From Triops longicaudatus (taxonomy: Eukaryota; Arthropoda; Branchiopoda; Notostraca; Triopsidae), in the NCBI GenBank assembly GCA_022885665.1, contig JAGQDJ010000286.1:124001-188000 (forward strand): a stretch of 64,000 bases of DNA, in the 5' to 3' direction. The position numbers and the translations under genes were made by a program. Shown piece by piece: positions 11,651-23,327 of the stretch. Below the pieces are notes generated by a model. It saw nothing but the letters and a program-made list of their open reading frames with translations, did not search any database and had not been told where the DNA came from. Within the stretch, counting starts at the first letter, position 1. Every line of letters begins with the position of its first letter.

Positions 11651-14141
11651 ACATAAAAATTGAGATTCGTCCAAGGCTAAAACCAGCAGCGAGAAGGGAA
11701 ATGTCGGTTAACCACGAGGATCTGGCAGCCAGGCACCTGGAAATGAGAAACAAAAAGCCACTGTTCATTACATTTTATTTTTCACGGAACTCGTTCCAGT
11801 ATTTTCTAGTTCTTCCATGTATCCCTCTTTTGAAAGGAAAGGGACGTGGGGAGGGAGATAATTTAGCATACGGACCTTCCGCTAAAATTCACCGAAGGTA
11901 CTTTTCAGCTACGAGAAGCCAGACAACTGAAAATTAAGAAACCGATATGTAAGGGAGGAACATGTATGTGAAAAGCAAAAGCCCTCGCTTGAGCGACGGC
12001 GCAATATCGGAGCAAAAAAAGGCCAAGAAAAGTGTACGAGTTTATTGTAATGCCCATGCGTCGGCGGAACTCCCCAGAGTTCGTGTTGCAGCATCGTTAA
12101 ACATTTCGTTGACCTTATTTTATTTGCATGGCGTGCTTCTCCGTGCTCCAAGACGAAAGCAGCTAAGTTCGGTTAAAATTAAGCAACTACGCAAGATAGA
12201 AAGCCACAGCCAGAAAGGAGACGGAAGTAGAGCGCAGCGATGAGCAGATTTCTCATCAGCCTTTGATACAAAACTCTGGTGCGTTCTTTGGTGCATCTGC
12301 ACTTAAAAGATTCGCTCGCTACCATATCCTCCATTCCTGCAAAGTTCGCGTAACCCGTTTCGCCTACGTTTTCTTTCCGGTGGAACTTTCTAAACATTAA
12401 TGCAAGCCCATGAAGGTGCCCTGAACTATCATCCACCAAGCTTCAAAAGGCAACATTACTCACTCACACTTATGCTCAATTTTCCTTTAATAACAAGTGA
12501 TAGCTCGTACGCAACATATATTGGAAGTTTGTTGCACAACCCGTATGTTGCAATGATTAATGCAACTTCTTTATTGCCGGCCTTACGGAGTATTCAATGC
12601 CAAAACTTCATCAATGATTCATTTAAGGACATAAAGGCCATTATCTTATAGTGCCTATATTATTTACGATACGACCCTGCCTACGCTATTGGATTAGTTA
12701 AATGTCAAAGCTTGTGTTTTTTGTCTCGTATCACGCGACGCCAAGTGGAAGCCTAATCAAACCAAATGCGTTTCGCATAATACAGAAACCCCAAGTACGC
12801 TGGCATAAAAAAAAGGGGTTAGAAGGTTATTTGCAGCACATAGTCACGTAATAAAACGGCAACAGATGGGACAAGGTATTATGATTTAGTCAAATAGCAG
12901 ACTTGTCCTTCAATCTTTCTTAACGATGGCTCGCCGTATCGATCCCGGAGTACAAAAAGCGGACGATAGCGAAATATAAAAAATTAGGAAGTCGAATCCG
13001 GATACGAACTGAAATGAAACGCGCTGTGTATTGCATTTGGGATGAGAGCGGAGACTCAGGTCAGGGGCATGCGATTATTGCCTCTCAAATAAAGCAAATT
13101 TGACGAAGTATATGAAGATGGGTGTAGTGGCGCGGCAATAAAGGGAACGTAAAAGTAATTCACTCAAAACAACCAATCTAGTTAAAAGCAAATTAGCTAG
13201 ATTCTTCAAAATAAAAAGCAAAACCACGTAAAAAAAAAACTTCTAAGACTTATGTTACCAGTACTCAGGCGATAACCCTCTTGTGTTGACAAACAAATTA
13301 GACAGACAGATGACTCACAACATAGCAAAAGAAGCAGCAAGTCAGAGGGAAAAGACAGAAGCGGCAAAACTGCACGGGTCAAAAATGCCATTAGCAGCCC
13401 GCATTATTTCACGTTCTAACAGCCATTTTTGAAACGATCGTGACGAAACACAAAGTAACTTTTTGCTTATCCGCAAAAATAAACACACTCTGCACAGAAT
13501 AACAAAGTAGGCAGGTTTGCAACCGTATCGCGCAACAAATATCACCTTCTGAAGTGCAGTAATAGACTCAGTAGGCGATAATTACCTGTTGTAATTGGTC
13601 CCACCCTCCTTCGGCTTTCGTAACGTCAACATTCACCTCCTAAAATCAACTGGTTAAAAGTCTAGTTTTAACAACGGAAGAGGACACTGGCGGTGTTGCC
13701 ATACTTTGAAGGCGGGGCCGTCAAGGAGGAGGGAATGTTGGCTTGCGCCTCTTGCACAGAGTCTTGTTCTCCCGTTACGCGACGTTCGGGTGAATCAAAA
13801 GTAAATTTGAAAGGCGGGGTTCGGACTTTGAGTCAGAGTACGGATAACATTATATTATAGAACGAAGACAAGCCAGGCGCAGCAAGTGTTCGTTAAAAAC
13901 TGGGACGACACAAGCATAGTTGCACGTCATGGCTGTCCCAGATTTTTTGCGTGTAGTAGGCTAACAATAGAACGCTAACCAGCAGCTGAGCGTCGCGTGC
14001 CAATCGGACACAGTCGGTGCATGTTCACTGAATTGTTCTGATTAATGCTTTTGACTCAGTGAACATAGCCTATCTTTGAGAAAGTAATGTTGTTTTTGTA
14101 CATTTAGAGTGGTAGAATTGTAGAATATCCTCGGTGAAGAC

Positions 14142-14772
14142 ATGTTCGGGATACTTGACGTGAATACAAGGCGAAATAGTAATATTTCGAACTTATACTT
14201 AACGCTGGCTTCTAACTGCCGTAACGTACGGGGTAGTGAAAATGTACCGACAATAACTGAAACAGAAGTTTGTTTCACAGGTAAAATGTGAGAAAACTTT
14301 TATAGCTATTTATAGAAGTTTTAGTTATTATCAAGGTTCAAATGTATTGGACGGAACACTTCCCCCGACATGGAAGCATGATGTACCAAGATTGGACAAA
14401 AAAATTTCGGACGGAGGGAGTAAAAAAATCGAAAATCAATTTACCTGTGAAAATACCTACCCTCGAAACGCATCGAAGACTCGTTCACCGTCAGGAAACG
14501 AAACGCATATCTCTAATTATTTAAGATCTATTTTTGCCAGTAGCAGTAATAGTGTAACAGATATTGCAGCTTTCATCTTCGTGTCCATCTTTGCGCTAGC
14601 CAGCTTTCCTTGGATGTGTTTTACTGCGATTGGTTCAATGCTTATTTTAATACTCGCGTTTTCGTTCATTTCTTTCACTGCCTTCTGGCTTTTTTGTCTC
14701 GTTTATATTGCAGTGAGTACTTTTTCTCTTGTTTTTGCTCTTATGCTTTTAGTTAAACGATTTCTTCCGTGA
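14142..14772 (+). CDS. Unrecognised multi-pass membrane protein, 191 aa, two exons
   Basis: Two exons, 14142-14280 and 14336-14772, joined across a 55-bp GT-AG intron in matching phase (G|GT) give 191 residues. The first 115 residues are polar and rich in Ser, Asn and Lys. From about residue 118 to the end the chain is almost wholly hydrophobic, with three closely spaced membrane or hairpin segments, ending in a short basic tail (VKRFLP). The layout resembles small hairpin membrane proteins such as promethin/LDAF1, but I see no diagnostic motif, so this is only a suggestion. The ATG is the first in frame of exon 1. The 3' end faces SMARCB1, whose stop is 134 bp away. Coding status is inferred from intron size, phase and hydrophobic periodicity. 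Confidence 0.5.
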
Positions 14773-14906
14773 CGTGAAAAAATCTTAGGAATATGACGTA
14801 TGTATTTTTTGTAAAGTACGAAAAAAAATTCATGAAATAAACCACAACAGAGAATGCATGCTGGGTGTAGACACGGTTGTTACCATAACTTAAGACAGTC
14901 AACAGT

Positions 14907-16547
14907 TCACCATGGTGTAGCATTGGCCAGACGACGCATGCGCCTATAAACGAACAGGGTCACGGTTTTGTACTAGTTTTGGAAAACGATTTTACCTAGT
15001 ATTTCTGTCTTGATCTCTTATCTTCTTTTCCATTTCAGCATCAGTTAGTGTCTCAATAAAAGGCGTCCACTGGTCAGCTTCCGCTTGGGGCCGGAAGGGT
15101 ATTTCGACAACTCCCAATGGAGCCTCGCTGGAAACGGACCGAGCACAGAAAAATGCAACTACTGCTTGGCATACAAAGGAAAATAGTTGAAAGGTTTACC
15201 TGAAAGCGTACGTGCGTTGATGCCACGATAGCTGGCCTCGGATGCTGTACGCAATGGCAGTAACGAATTCACCGCCTAATCCCAACTCAGCGCACAGTTT
15301 CAAAGCAAACTGTTCTGGACTGTTGTCTTTTTCACTCATATCCCATTCTAGTTGGTCCACCAATGAAATGTTTCCCACGTGAATGTTCAGCTAAAATTAC
15401 CCGCAACATTCCAAATAAATTTTCAGTAAATAATGAACTAGTTAAATAAAAGAAAGTAGAGTAGAGAAGTTAAGCAAAGATATCCTGACGTTAAGCAAAA
15501 AATTAAAACGAAATAAATCTTAAACATGGAAAAAAATAATAATAATAACTACTTTAACGACCACTCGCTGGTCTGTCTGAGCTTCTAAGAGACCTTCGCC
15601 CTCAGCCGGATAACTTTCGACTTGCTGACGAATAGCTTGGGCTATTGCTGGAACGAACGTCAAGGGATTCAAGTCCAAATCGTCACATAAAATTTCAGCA
15701 AACTGTTCAGGTGTGATTAACGCCTCTGCAAATGAAGAATATTTAACGACATACAAAACTTCACGGCGCGATTTTGCAAAACTACCATTTTTATTCCACG
15801 TAAAGGTATCTCTGAGTTTCTGTCCTTCAATTTCCATATCTAACCGGATAGGAACCAGCACTTCGGCTTGGGCAGCATTGTCTTGCACTAGAGCTGGATC
15901 GGTATCATCAAAACTAAACAGATTTTTAGAGTGGTGATTTCCGAGAGGATGCAAAAAATTACCATAATGGGAAAGTTCGCACTTTCTTGTTTGAAACTCG
16001 ATTTCTATTAATTGGGGTAGCTTGAGGAACCGCATCTAAATGAGAACTATTGGGGAGCGTGGGAACCCAGGGTAGGGGTTTCCTGGCTTTGGGATCTCGT
16101 GGCAGGACAGGCTCGGAAGCATTCACGGACGGCGCCTTATATTTGTCTTCCCTTCCTTCAATTATGTCTTCGACTTCACTGGCTCTTAAAAGAGAGATGT
16201 TGGACGCAAGAATGTGCTGGCTTAAACCTGACAAACGATGAAAAGGTGTCATACGATTAAGTACTCGGCGTGTAAAATGTAGTACCTAGTTCGGCCAGCT
16301 TTTTCCTTTCTTCTGGCACAATTAAGCGCCGAAACATTCCAGGGTAGCGTTTATATAACGAACCCCTAAACATTCTTAAATAATTTCCCACCTAATGAAA
16401 GAGAAAAGGGTGAATTTAGTGAAGAATAATCAAGATATTTCAGCAACTAATGGAAAAATAGATTACCTCCGAACCTATACAGTAAAATTCCCCATTTTCT
16501 TCGAGTTGAAAACTCACAGGACGATCACCGTAAGTTTTTAGAGCCAT
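14907..16547 (-). CDS. SMARCB1: SMARCB1/SNF5 (Snr1), SWI/SNF core subunit
   Basis: Core subunit of BAF/PBAF chromatin remodellers in the nucleus. Eight exons: 16467-16547, 16286-16391, 15963-16227, 15786-15913, 15553-15725, 15200-15390, 14996-15127 and 14907-14943, giving 370 residues (human protein 385). In order: the N-terminal winged-helix domain (VGNYLRMFRGSLYKRYP), the linker with PWVPTLPNSSHLDAVP and INRNR, the first SNF5 repeat (VLVPIRLDMEIEGQKLRD, ILCDDLDLNPLTFVPAIA), the second repeat (VGNISLVDQLEWDMSEKDNS, RGQLSWHQRTYAF) and the basic C-terminal helix ending RRMRRLANATPW. The start has MALKTYGDRPVSFQLEENG as expected. Intron 4 (15726-15785) is 60 nt and free of in-frame stops, so reading straight through gives a false 20-residue insert. 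It is divergent from TMEM134. Confidence 0.97.
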
Positions 16548-17734
16548 ACTTCAACGCCGAAAAGTTCCGCAGAATTTACTAACAGCGCGAAGCGTCTCCC
16601 AAACCAAAACAAAACGTTTTATTGTATTTCTCAGTAGGTGGCGTAAGTTATGTTTCGTGGGAATTATGAAACTAGTGGTTTGAGATGGGTTTGGTTCGTA
16701 AATTAGTGCGATAGCGTAGCTTCATGGGAAAGAAATTTTTTTTTTAAATAGCTAAACGTTTATAAATTAATTCGAAGTAAAACCTCCCTGTTACAACGGT
16801 CACACAAGGGAACGGAGAATAATCCTTTATAGTCGATTATCCGTCATGGACAAGGTTGGTTTAAATGCCTTTCGTTTCGCAATGGCAAACCACAGAGGCT
16901 TAGTTAGGACTCTGGAGGCTGAATTGTCTTCATTAAGGGTGAAAGCGATTGACCAGCACGTTGCACGATGAAGGGTAGACCGGGAAAATTAATTTAATAC
17001 TATACAACGCCAAATGGCAAACGGCGAAGTGCAAAATTATAAAGAAGCTACGTATTGTTCAAGTTGTTAGTTATTGCTGATGTGTAAAACTTATTTTTTA
17101 AAAAATCCCTTCGTTGCAAGAAAAACAACAACAGAATTTAGAGATGTCCATTTACACCGAAACGCCTGTCCGGTCCAAAGCCAATCGGTACAAGCGGATG
17201 TTACTGTATTACTGCACTTTATTGACAGGAGCATACGACTAAATGCTGAATAAGCTTTTCAGAATCGCATGAAACTTGCACTATGTTACTTTTCTCGGTT
17301 ACGTATCCCGTAGCCTTCACGCAGAAGTATACATTTTCTTCTCTCCGCTTTCGAATGCATTTTATTTTACAGTTGAATATAATGCAGATATTATTTTGCA
17401 ATTCACCGTATTATCCGCTTCGCAAAAAGTTCTTACAAGAAAACCAACCCTTGCTATGAATTAACCAACCAACACTCTTAATCGTATTCCGCAATATCGT
17501 ATTATTGAGATACTAAGAAGTTAATATAGAGAGCAGCACTATCGAGTTTTCTCCGTTGAAAGAAATATCATCTCAGCTAAATTCTCCTGCCCACTGGAAT
17601 GGGGCGTGGTACTGTACTGTAGTTTGTTGGTGTTTGTTTTCCCACTGTGAGACGTGACTTAGCCATCGCGTCGCCCCGCAACTGAGTTTCATTTAACGTC
17701 GTGGGTTTTATTGGTGCCATTCTTTCCAAAATCC
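16548..17734. other. Divergent intergenic region, SMARCB1/TMEM134
   Basis: About 1.2 kb between two genes transcribed away from each other, so it should hold both promoters. A TGACTTAGCC stretch and GC-richer sequence lie near 17640-17700 just before the TMEM134 start. A 41-codon frame at 16846 is listed separately. No other coding signal seen. Confidence 0.45.
16846..16971 (+). CDS. Possible small protein, 41 aa
   Basis: A clean ATG-to-TGA frame of 42 codons beginning MDKVGLNAFRFAMANHRG and ending in a Leu/Glu-rich helical stretch and DQHVAR. It lies inside the divergent region between SMARCB1 and TMEM134. I know no matching family. It could be a true small protein, an upstream frame of a TMEM134 transcript, or chance. 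Confidence 0.25.
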   Translation: MDKVGLNAFRFAMANHRGLVRTLEAELSSLRVKAIDQHVAR

Positions 17735-18515
17735 ATGGCGAAAAAGATATCTCATACTCGTCAATTTTCTATCGATGATGCGTTTGAAGAAGAACAAGAC
17801 GACTACATTCGTGTATACGGCTCCACAACAGAACGGTCACCCTTGAAACCACGATCGAAGAACGGACCCTTATCTGGAATTGCCCATGACAGTATAGCTG
17901 TACGAATTGACGAGCCCGCGAAGAGCCGACCTTCCCCACTCAACCTGGGTATACTCAGTGGGAATAATTTACCCAACTTACCGAAACTTCGCCCCAACGA
18001 TGAAGTAAGAATATCGCTCGGTTTCTTCACCTGATATTTTTTTCACTGTGAACGACTTTTGTATATGCATTAGCCCTACATTTCACTTTGGTGTATCTCT
18101 CTCATACAGACTGCCTCAAAGGACAGCGATTCATTAATTCATGAACCATACTCGCCCTCATACTTCGACCCGGAGAAAATTTGGTGGCACCATCCGAGGG
18201 TACGCGAAAATTGGAAAGTCGTGGCGGCAGCTTTTGTACTCCTATTTATCGGAGTTGGTATGCTTCTACGAGCTTGAACATCTGACATGTTCACTCTTAC
18301 CGTCTATTTTATTATCTTTAATTTGATCTGTTGTAGGTTTGTTCTCCACGGGTGTTATTGTTTTGCTAATTCCTTTGGGCGGCATACAAGGCGCAGTTTT
18401 TTTAATAGCAGGCGCAATTTGTTTTATACCTGGTGCCTACCATGTTGTTTACATTTACTTAGCTGTAAAAGGAAAAAGAGGCTACGATTTTTACCACCTT
18501 CCTCTTTTTAATTAG
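17735..18515 (+). CDS. TMEM134: TMEM134
   Basis: Small two-pass membrane protein of unknown function, linked to the ER/perinuclear region in vertebrates. Three exons: 17735-18004, 18110-18257 and 18337-18515, giving 198 residues (human about 195). Seen in sequence: the N-terminal RQFSIDDAFE signature, a polar region of about 110 residues, WWHHPRVRENWKVV just before the first membrane helix, the helix pair with GAICFIPGAYHVVYIYLAVKG, and the tail RGYDFYHLPLFN. These are the conserved TMEM134 features in order. Start is the ATG in context ATCCATGG. An AATAAA at 18801 serves the 3' end, which lies tail to tail with the TLDc gene. Confidence 0.95.
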
Positions 18516-18800
18516 TATTTTTCAAAATTTACTGCCTTCTTTTACTTTCGTACTCATCACGGAATCTCATTTTGTTCATTGAAAAAGTGCCATCTTTTCG
18601 TTTCATCACGATTGATATTACGTTGAACTTGCCGTGGCTCAAGCTAGATCAGTGCATGATTGTACAGTTGCCCCGTTTTTGTAAGAAAAAAACTATGTAT
18701 TTTTCTTAGGTTTTCCCTCAATCAATTTTGTACAGTGTGATTATATTTTGGTGTCAAACTTGTTTTCTACAGTTTAAAATAAGAGCGTTCGTATCTATAA

Positions 18801-18806
18801 AATAAA
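18801..18806 (+). terminator. Polyadenylation signal of TMEM134
   Basis: AATAAA 286 bp after the TMEM134 stop and 29 bp before the opposite-strand signal of the TLDc gene, so the two 3' UTRs meet or overlap. Confidence 0.55.
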
Positions 18807-18834
18807 ACTCATTGCATGCTAAAACGAGGCATTC

Positions 18835-18840
18835 TTTATT
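18835..18840 (-). terminator. Polyadenylation signal of the TLDc gene
   Basis: TTTATT on the plus strand, AATAAA on the minus strand, about 110 bp after the TLDc gene stop. Confidence 0.5.
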
Positions 18841-18948
18841 ATGCTATATTTAAACTTTGTTGGTATCACACACGAGCATGGCACGGAACTTCGGTTCCGC
18901 TGTTCGACAACGACAAAAGCATTAATGGAATTTCTTTCTTTTTCGCAA

Positions 18949-21084
18949 TCACACATTCCCATGGTGAGAATATTGCGGCCTTTGGCCTCCCAATTCTAAT
19001 AAATATTTGTCAGGGTTCAAATCCCACTCCACGGAATTCAGGTTGACCTTGCGCCTCTTTTCGACTTCCTGCAGCTCCCATTTCTTGTGCTGCTGCAACG
19101 CTTCCCTAGAAACATGCACAGAGTTACACTCGTGACCCCGCGGAATTTACTCAAATATTACTTGTGTTGGGTGGTACCACAACCCAACACTTGCATCCGC
19201 TGTAATCGGTACGGAACTTTGCGATACGAAAGCAAGGCAAATTCCTTATCCACTTCCAACCATGGCATTCTTGGATCCAAACCCACGTGAAGGCCAAACG
19301 GATAACCCCGAATGTTAGTATTCAGATAGATTAACTGAGCTCCCCGGTCTAATATCTTGTAATGTGGCATGAGCTGCAATGCTACGCAGTCAGTGCCACC
19401 CCAATAATGGTTTGATTCTTGCCACTCCGTGTCTATTGCCACGGCAAAGAGCACACCGTTCTCACCTTTCAGGATTAACAAGGTCGGACCGCGGTAACCA
19501 AACACGTGATGTTGGAAGCTACACATGGAAAATAATAACCGTAATAAATTATTTCCTTGTCAGTGGTCCTAAAAACGTGCAATAGGCGTACCGGTTAAGA
19601 CTAAGACCGTGTTGCTCACTATCATACAGCGTTTCCCAGTGCTTAATACTGCCACTTGAAGTCTGTTGCACCACAAAATGAAGTTTACGCATCATGAAAT
19701 ATTACGGTAATAAAAAGAGGTACCATACCAATTGGCTGATAAGCGCTTGCGGGTCCCGCAATATTGCACGAGATGAATCTTTGGAAGGAGATTGGACGGG
19801 TTGAACATAAAGGGCAGGAAGCGTACATGCCATAAGCCACAATTGCGCAGACGAGAAAAGCGATGATTGGGATGTCTCTTCTTGATTTGTGCAGCTAATG
19901 GTAGCCGGCATTGCAGTGAGTTTATGTAAGGCGTCACCGGCAAAATGGGCTTCAGTGATACCTTTAACACGTTTTTGAATAAATGAGAAGTCTACATTTT
20001 CTTTTCGCCTTACTCGATTTGACTTTATCTGTATCCTCTTCAGTCACCAATCGGTGCCCCACAGTTAGCTGATGAACGACAGACTTGTGTAATGACGCCA
20101 CTAGTCTTGGGCAATTTTCTTCCAAACACCGAATTAGATACTTTATGCTAAGTTCCTCTTTATTCTGATACTAGGATGCTTGAAAGATTAGTACTGCTGC
20201 CTTCCAACTCTACGTATTGCTTACTAATGATTTTTCAACCGCTTCTAATGCCGGAGAATCTTCAGCAGAGATAACGGTATCCGGATTGGCACACGATTGA
20301 GACAGTTGAAACGAAGCTTGCAGTAGGTCGGAAAAGTTCTTACGCTGAACGCTTGGTTCATCATAAGCGAATACCTGAAAGCGGATACCATCCCATATTT
20401 AATATATTATGTTAGTTCAGGAAACAGAAACTTGGCTCACCCTCACATAATACTCCAACTGAGACGAGTCGCTGATTAGATCTAAAATTTTTTGGCTGCC
20501 AGTAAGGAAGGAGTCCTTGGATAAGCAAGAACCTTCTTTCTTGTTGGATTGCTGAAGCGAGAAAAAGCTGAATAATGCGTGTCCAAGAAGATGGTTTCCT
20601 TTACAAACAAATTTCTAAAAAGTAAGGGAAACAAATTTTCAAAAATTTCCGACAGCAGTGCTAAGAGATACTTACAGTGAAAGAGTCTTCTGTGATGCCC
20701 GACAGTTTGTGTAACTTCTGTGACCTTAGAACCAAGTTCTATGAAGAAAACCCTTTAAGCAAACGGTCCAATTAGAACAGAGACTTTTCAATTTACCTTT
20801 GCTAGTTTAATGAGACAGTCAGCGTACATTTTCCCAGCGTTCGGAGAGTACATGCTACTGCTAGACCTTGTTGGTGTGATTCCACCGGAATCCTTACTGG
20901 GACTATCGGTTCCTTCGTCCTGAGATTTCCTTCTAAAAAAGGAGCCATGGCTATGACCGCCACTTAAGCTTCTTCTCAGCCTGGATTTTTTGGAATCCTC
21001 ATCCTTGTCAAGAGAGGGACTCTGTTTGTCTTTGTCAGTGAAATCCGTGACATCCAAATCCGTTTGACTTATTTTGTTACCCAT
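18949..21084 (-). CDS. TLDc-domain protein, MEAK7-like, probably N-myristoylated
   Basis: Nine exons on the minus strand: 20797-21084, 20676-20738, 20441-20614, 20225-20374, 20014-20164, 19729-19961, 19592-19662, 19162-19518 and 18949-19105, giving 547 residues with matching phases. The N-terminus MGNKIS fits the N-myristoylation rule and is followed by a Ser/Lys-rich disordered region (SLSGGHSHGSFFRRKSQ). The TLDc fold begins at HWETLYDSEQHGLSLNR (exon 7) and runs through exon 8 (HVFGYRGPTLLILK, GVLFAVAIDTEW, YWGGTDCVALQLMP, YPFGLHVG). The final exon has EALQQHKKWELQEVEKR and the WDLNPDKYLLE motif. MEAK7 links mTOR signalling to lysosomes and also starts with MGN, but human MEAK7 is shorter (456 residues). 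TLDc identity is firm, the MEAK7 assignment moderate. A short exon of 63 nt is included. Confidence 0.85.
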
Positions 21085-23327
21085 TTTACTGTCGGAAGGT
21101 TTTTAGCTTAAAACGGTTATAGTTTGACTGGCTCACCCAAATATCATTCACTTGTTATAAATACTGGCTTTTTGAGTAAAACTGAGCTAAAATAACTAGG
21201 ATCCCAGTTTTATAAACAAGTGGTCACACGCATTACACATTTCCCCGCTAACCGTTTTTCTAGTGTCCCCAATATTTATAGATGGCTCCCACACCTTAAT
21301 GCGTTGTGGACAACACATCCGCCCCATATAGGCACAGGTATCTTTTGTTGAGGTATCGCTACACTTTGCACCTACGCTAAACCAAGGATGAAATATCCCG
21401 TCTTAACCGCTTTGGAGCGCTGTAAATAATTTATTTGCTTACGGTTTTGGTTATACGAGAAACGTGCGAGCAACAGATCATTGAGAACCCATTTTTCTCT
21501 CCGTTTTATGGGTAAAACATTAGTATTTAGCTGAAAAACTTTAATACTTGCAGGTTGATTTCTTTGATTTCAGTACTCCTGTGATAGATATTTAAGGCAG
21601 AACTCCAATGGTGGAAGCTAAATTTGTGCCTTTCACTTAATTCTTCCTCGATTGGATAATTTAACTTCCCATGTCACCATGTAAACTGTTTTCAATACAT
21701 AGTTATTAGCTTAAACCGAAAAAGTTGTGGCTTTATTGTATTGAACTGGTTCTGAAGAAGTGTTAGAATCAACAGCAGTATGAAGGTTATGGACAAGGAC
21801 CTTTAATACTCTTTCCGTTCAGGTTTTTCATTCAGTTTAGACTCTACCGCCATGACTTCCATTAGTAATCCTGAGCTAACAAGCATGAACACGAGTAAGT
21901 TTTACCGGAGAAAGCTTCTGTAGGAATTCTTCATGTGGAATTTCTTGTGACCTTTCCTTTCTTGAACTGCGGTGTATGACTCTTCGTTCAATCCTCTTAC
22001 AAAGTACTTTGGAATTAAGTTTTTCAGGAAAAAAATACGTACATTAAATATACTAACTTTTCTACTGAATTTTAATAATACACCTTTCAATCCGGTACAA
22101 ACTGAATTTCACTATCCTGGACATTTGACGTTATTCATGATTTTTTATACATTTTATCTTTATAAGTACGAGGATTTGTAAAATTAATCTAAATAAATAC
22201 AAAAGGTCTTTTTACACCAATTTCATTCTTATCATTACGAGGCCAACGATAAGGAAGTTTCAAAAAGGCTAGAGTAGTATAGGATTTAATGAAAACCTGT
22301 TATCTAATATAGCATTATTTCAAAATATTCCTACGCAAGGCTTGAAGTTAGACATAAATAGTGGATCTTCAACACAATGCACTGTAGTGTACAAAAATAG
22401 AAAATAAATAAATAAAAAAATGTAAAAAATGGGACAAACGGCAGAGTTCTTATTAGATCTAAAGTTCATTTGTCAGCTTTGGGGCGCAACCAGTTTGTTT
22501 TCGGAAAATATATCCGATTGTTCTACAATGTAAAGAGGGCGTATTATGGCATGAACATTGTGCTGGAACAACCTTTCCCGTGAATTTATTCGGCCAACTT
22601 GCCCTGTAGCAAACCGTAATTGCGAACAGCAACGTGAGTTAATTTCGCTACGTATCACGGTAAGTAATTTACCACGATACGGTAACGGAATTAATTAACG
22701 TAAATTTAGCGAAGCATAGTAGTATGAAGACATTTCCTCTTTTTAGTGGGACTCTTACGCCCATTTCTTCATACAGAGCTCTTTTACTCAATGAAGTTTT
22801 GACAACAATGGTCAGCCTCCATATAACACGCTACTCAGGTGTTGTTTACGAAAAAGTACTCTCCACGTGCAGGCGAGCATTGCCTCATCCGAGGCCAGGC
22901 GAAACGTTTTCAAATTCGGGGAATTAGTAAGAAGCTTCTGCCATCTATGAAGTAGAACAACAACCTGTGAGAAATTGTGAAATATATCTCTGCTTCAGCC
23001 ATTTTGAGCAGGTCTCGAGTGTGAGAACGTTTGTGTGAGCAAATCTCGAGGAAAGGCCCCGCTAAATTTGCGGTGCCTTCGTCTTATTTATCAAGTATTA
23101 AGCTATTTTTCTGCTAACAGAAAATCATACTCTTAAAAACAGCACACTGTTGCTGTCACTTTTGTCATAAACGAAGTAATCATGGCTTTCTAAAATGAAG
23201 ACCAACCGCATTGCAACTGATGCGTCTCCTTATCGGGGAAAACCTCGACGAGAGTATCGTTTGCCACAGTCATCAGTTGGTTTTCAACCTTTAAACTTAA
23301 TTTTGTGTAACATTGGAAGTGTCCAAA
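21085..23327. other. Divergent intergenic region, TLDc gene/RNF10
   Basis: AT-rich 2.2 kb region holding the promoters of two divergent genes. A possible coding first exon, 21852-21894, begins at an ATG, carries 14 codons and ends at a strong GTAAGT donor; its phase fits RNF10 exon 2. The other frames look like chance. Confidence 0.4.

Larger units (their letters stand above)
9156..14141. other. Long stretch without a secure gene
   Basis: Five kilobases with no family I recognise. A (CA)9 microsatellite lies at 11633-11650. On the minus strand 11430-11513 and 11040-11216 are protein-like open stretches with an AG before and a GT after the first and phase 0 between them. I could not join them into a full gene. 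A 64-codon plus-strand frame at 9832-10026 is also open. The rest shows nothing I can support. Confidence 0.4.

Noticed and set aside
19014..19024. tRNA B-box-like GGTTCAAATCC
   Set aside because: It lies inside the last coding exon of the TLDc gene (minus strand), has no A box at the right distance and no cloverleaf.
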